Source: an uncultured Clostridia bacterium
GTDB taxonomy: Bacteria; Bacillota_A; Clostridia; Christensenellales; Aristaeellaceae
Reading direction: 5' to 3'
Length of the DNA stretch: 5,956 nt
Assembly (NCBI GenBank): GCA_946408865.1
Contig: CAMJTZ010000121.1
Coordinates: 1-5,956 of the forward strand
Shown here: positions 4,624-5,956 of the stretch, one piece after another
How positions within the stretch are numbered: position 1 is the first letter of the stretch
Layout: every line of letters begins with the position of its first letter
The notes under the pieces: model-generated
What the model saw: only the letters and a program-made list of their open reading frames with translations
What the model was told of the DNA's origin: nothing
Database searches by the model: none
Made by a program: the position numbers and the translations under genes

Positions 4624-5775
4624 TCATGCGCGCTCCACGAGTTTCTTCCCGTCGACAATCACATACCGGATGTCCGCGTCGCTGACCATCGGATCTCCGT
4701 TCACCAGCACGATATCGGCGTCCTTTCCCGCTTCCAGGCTGCCCACCCGGTCCTCCACGCCGATATGCCGCGCCGGATTGATGGTGATCGCCTGCAGCGC
4801 CTGGAAAGGATCCATCCCTGCCTTGACGGCCAGGCCCGCGCACAGCGGCAGGTACTGCTGGGGAATCACCGGCGCGTCGGTGATAATCGATACCTGCAGT
4901 CCGGCGGCAGCCAGAATCCCCGGCGTCTCCCAGGATTTGTTCAGCAGTTCGAGCTTGGAGGCGTTGGTCAGCGTCGGGCCGACCGCTACCGGTACGCCGG
5001 CTTTTTTCAGTTCGTTGACAATCAGGTGGCCTTCCGTGCAGTGCTCGATGGTAATCCGCACATTGAACTCCTGCGCGATCCGGATGGCGGTCATAATGTC
5101 GTCACTCCGGTGGGCGTGGGCCTTCAGGGGGATCTCCCGTTTCAGCACGGGAATCAGCGCTTCCATCTTCATGTCGTATTTCGGGCATTTGGAAAGGTCG
5201 TCCCCGGCCGCTTCCTTGCGCATCATGTAGTCCCGGGCGTCATACAGCATCTCCCGCAGCTTCGCGGCCGTAGTCATCCGGGCGGAATCGCTCTTGTCCC
5301 TGTAGCACCGCTTCGGGTTCTCGCCGAAGGCGCATTTCATGCCGATGGCTTCCCGGAGCATGTTTTCTTCCACCGTGTTGCCGTAGAGCTTCACGGCGAA
5401 GAACGTCCCGCCCAGCACGTTGGCGGATCCGGGTCCCGCCGCCACGGTGGTCACGCCGCCCGCCAGGCCCATGGGAATCGCCGCATCGTGGGCGTAATAG
5501 CTGTCATACCCTCTCAGCTGGGGACAGCAGATATCGTTCATCTCGTTGTAGTCAAAGGTGGTTCCGGTGGGGCCGCCGTAATTGTCCAGCCCGATATGGC
5601 TGTGGGCGTCGACGAATCCCGGATAGGCGTTCAGCCCGGAAGCGTCCAGGATCTCCTCGTCCGCTTCCGCTGCCTTCCCGCCCACGGAGATCAGTTTTCC
5701 GCCGCGGATCACGATATCTCCCTGAAAGGGTTCCGGATGAATCGCGTCATGAATCATTGCGTTCCTGATAATCAT
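4624..5775 (-). CDS. Imidazolonepropionase-like amidohydrolase
   Basis: This 383-residue metal-dependent hydrolase belongs to the amidohydrolase superfamily, in the broad HutI-like group (COG1228 type). Visible active-site residues are H58 and H60 in DAHSHIG, a candidate carboxylated lysine K129 in FFAVKLYG, H220/H222 in KAHAHR, H245 and H250 in IEHCTEGH, and D300 in IITDAPVIP. The first 50 and last 45 residues form the usual small beta-sandwich, ending with GSLEAGKDADIVLVNGDP (345-362). There is no signal peptide, so it is cytoplasmic. ATG 5775 has AGAGG nine bases upstream. It is probably not a true histidine-pathway HutI, since no hut neighbours are present; cyclic amide or dipeptide-like substrates are possible. 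It lies on the same strand as the DUF5058/M20 operon but is separated from it by the toxin-antitoxin pair and a terminator. Confidence 0.9.
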   Translation of the reverse strand: MIIRNAMIHDAIHPEPFQGDIVIRGGKLISVGGKAAEADEEILDASGLNAYPGFVDAHSHIGLDNYGGPTGTTFDYNEMNDICCPQLRGYDSYYAHDAAIPMGLAGGVTTVAAGPGSANVLGGTFFAVKLYGNTVEENMLREAIGMKCAFGENPKRCYRDKSDSARMTTAAKLREMLYDARDYMMRKEAAGDDLSKCPKYDMKMEALIPVLKREIPLKAHAHRSDDIMTAIRIAQEFNVRITIEHCTEGHLIVNELKKAGVPVAVGPTLTNASKLELLNKSWETPGILAAAGLQVSIITDAPVIPQQYLPLCAGLAVKAGMDPFQALQAITINPARHIGVEDRVGSLEAGKDADIVLVNGDPMVSDADIRYVIVDGKKLVERA

Positions 5776-5956
5776 TTGGGGGTTCCTCTCTTTTTTTGTC
5801 TTTTTTATCTTCTCTGTCCGCCTGCAGACTCTGTCCTTTATATTCGCCGCAGCCTCCGTTCTTCCTTTTCTCCCCCTTGTTCTTTGACGTTCAGTTGTTT
5901 GTATTTACAATTTCGTAATATCTCTTGTTTAGAGTTAATATAATTGCATTTGTATT
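5776..5956 (-). promoter_or_regulatory. Leader and upstream region of the amidohydrolase gene
   Basis: No gene is seen here. The minus-strand leader is strongly purine-rich near the gene. It contains an 8-bp direct repeat, written CTCTGTCC on the plus strand at 5812-5819 and 5829-5836. Further out the sequence becomes A/T-rich, as expected for a promoter, but I find no pair of boxes with good spacing on the minus strand. The near-palindrome at 5905-5918 is the best regulatory candidate. Confidence 0.4.
5905..5918. promoter_or_regulatory. TTAC/GTAA near-palindrome, candidate operator
   Basis: TTACAATTTCGTAA has symmetric TTAC and GTAA ends around a 6-base A/T-rich centre. It lies about 130 bases upstream of the amidohydrolase start, in the A/T-rich stretch most likely to hold the promoter. 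The regulator is unknown. Confidence 0.3.

Noticed and set aside
4765..5943. A 392-codon open frame on the plus strand opposite the amidohydrolase
   Set aside because: It has the same antisense character (Gly, His, Arg and Val-rich, no motif, no ribosome site), while the minus strand has clear amidohydrolase metal ligands.
5939..5944. A plus-strand TATAAT near the right edge as a promoter for a gene beyond the window
   Set aside because: No acceptable -35 hexamer is found at 16-18 bases upstream, and the region is A/T-rich enough to give such a match by chance.

Overview
The window looks like chromosomal DNA of a moderately GC-rich, Gram-positive, gut- or rumen-type member of the Clostridia (Bacillota). 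I infer this from the purine-rich Shine-Dalgarno sites, the sigma-A type promoters, a DUF5058 membrane gene, and the strong G/C bias at third codon positions, which leaves long meaningless open frames antisense to the real genes. No rRNA, tRNA, CRISPR array or insertion sequence was seen.

Layout. (1) 1-388, minus: the 5' part of a gene running off the left edge. It begins like a LolD/MacB-type ABC transporter ATPase but, from the Walker A loop onward, reads as a P-loop nucleoside/pantothenate-type kinase. It is therefore a chimera, or an assembly join. Its promoter at 442-470 is bracketed by two palindromes. (2) 512-3768, minus: a probable four-gene unit. In transcription order it holds an unrecognised 89-residue protein, a DUF5058 multi-spanning membrane protein, a second multi-spanning membrane protein of 225 residues, and a membrane-anchored M20 metallopeptidase of the PM20D1/CPS1-like type. 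The last two genes overlap as ATGA. A good promoter (3814-3843) precedes the small gene. (3) 3844-4050: a compact regulatory region between divergent units. It carries a plus-strand promoter that leads within about 70 nt into a strong bidirectional hairpin terminator, so a small RNA is likely, and then a second plus-strand promoter. (4) 4051-4617, plus: a type II toxin-antitoxin pair, with a Phd/YefM-like antitoxin and a RelE/ParE-like toxin. Its base composition is visibly richer in A/T than the flanks. (5) 4624-5775, minus: an imidazolonepropionase-like amidohydrolase, whose 3' end lies 6 bp from the toxin's. (6) 5776-5956: the amidohydrolase leader, with a TTAC/GTAA palindrome.

Working together (inference): the two membrane proteins and the anchored M20 enzyme look like an uptake-plus-hydrolysis module for a peptide or N-acyl/amide conjugate, with hydrolysis probably at the inner face of the membrane. 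The amidohydrolase on the same strand could act on a related metabolite. The toxin-antitoxin pair sits opposite in strand between them and looks like a later insertion. The most unusual points are the ABC/kinase chimera, the undescribed transporter-peptidase unit headed by an unknown small protein, and the putative small RNA.
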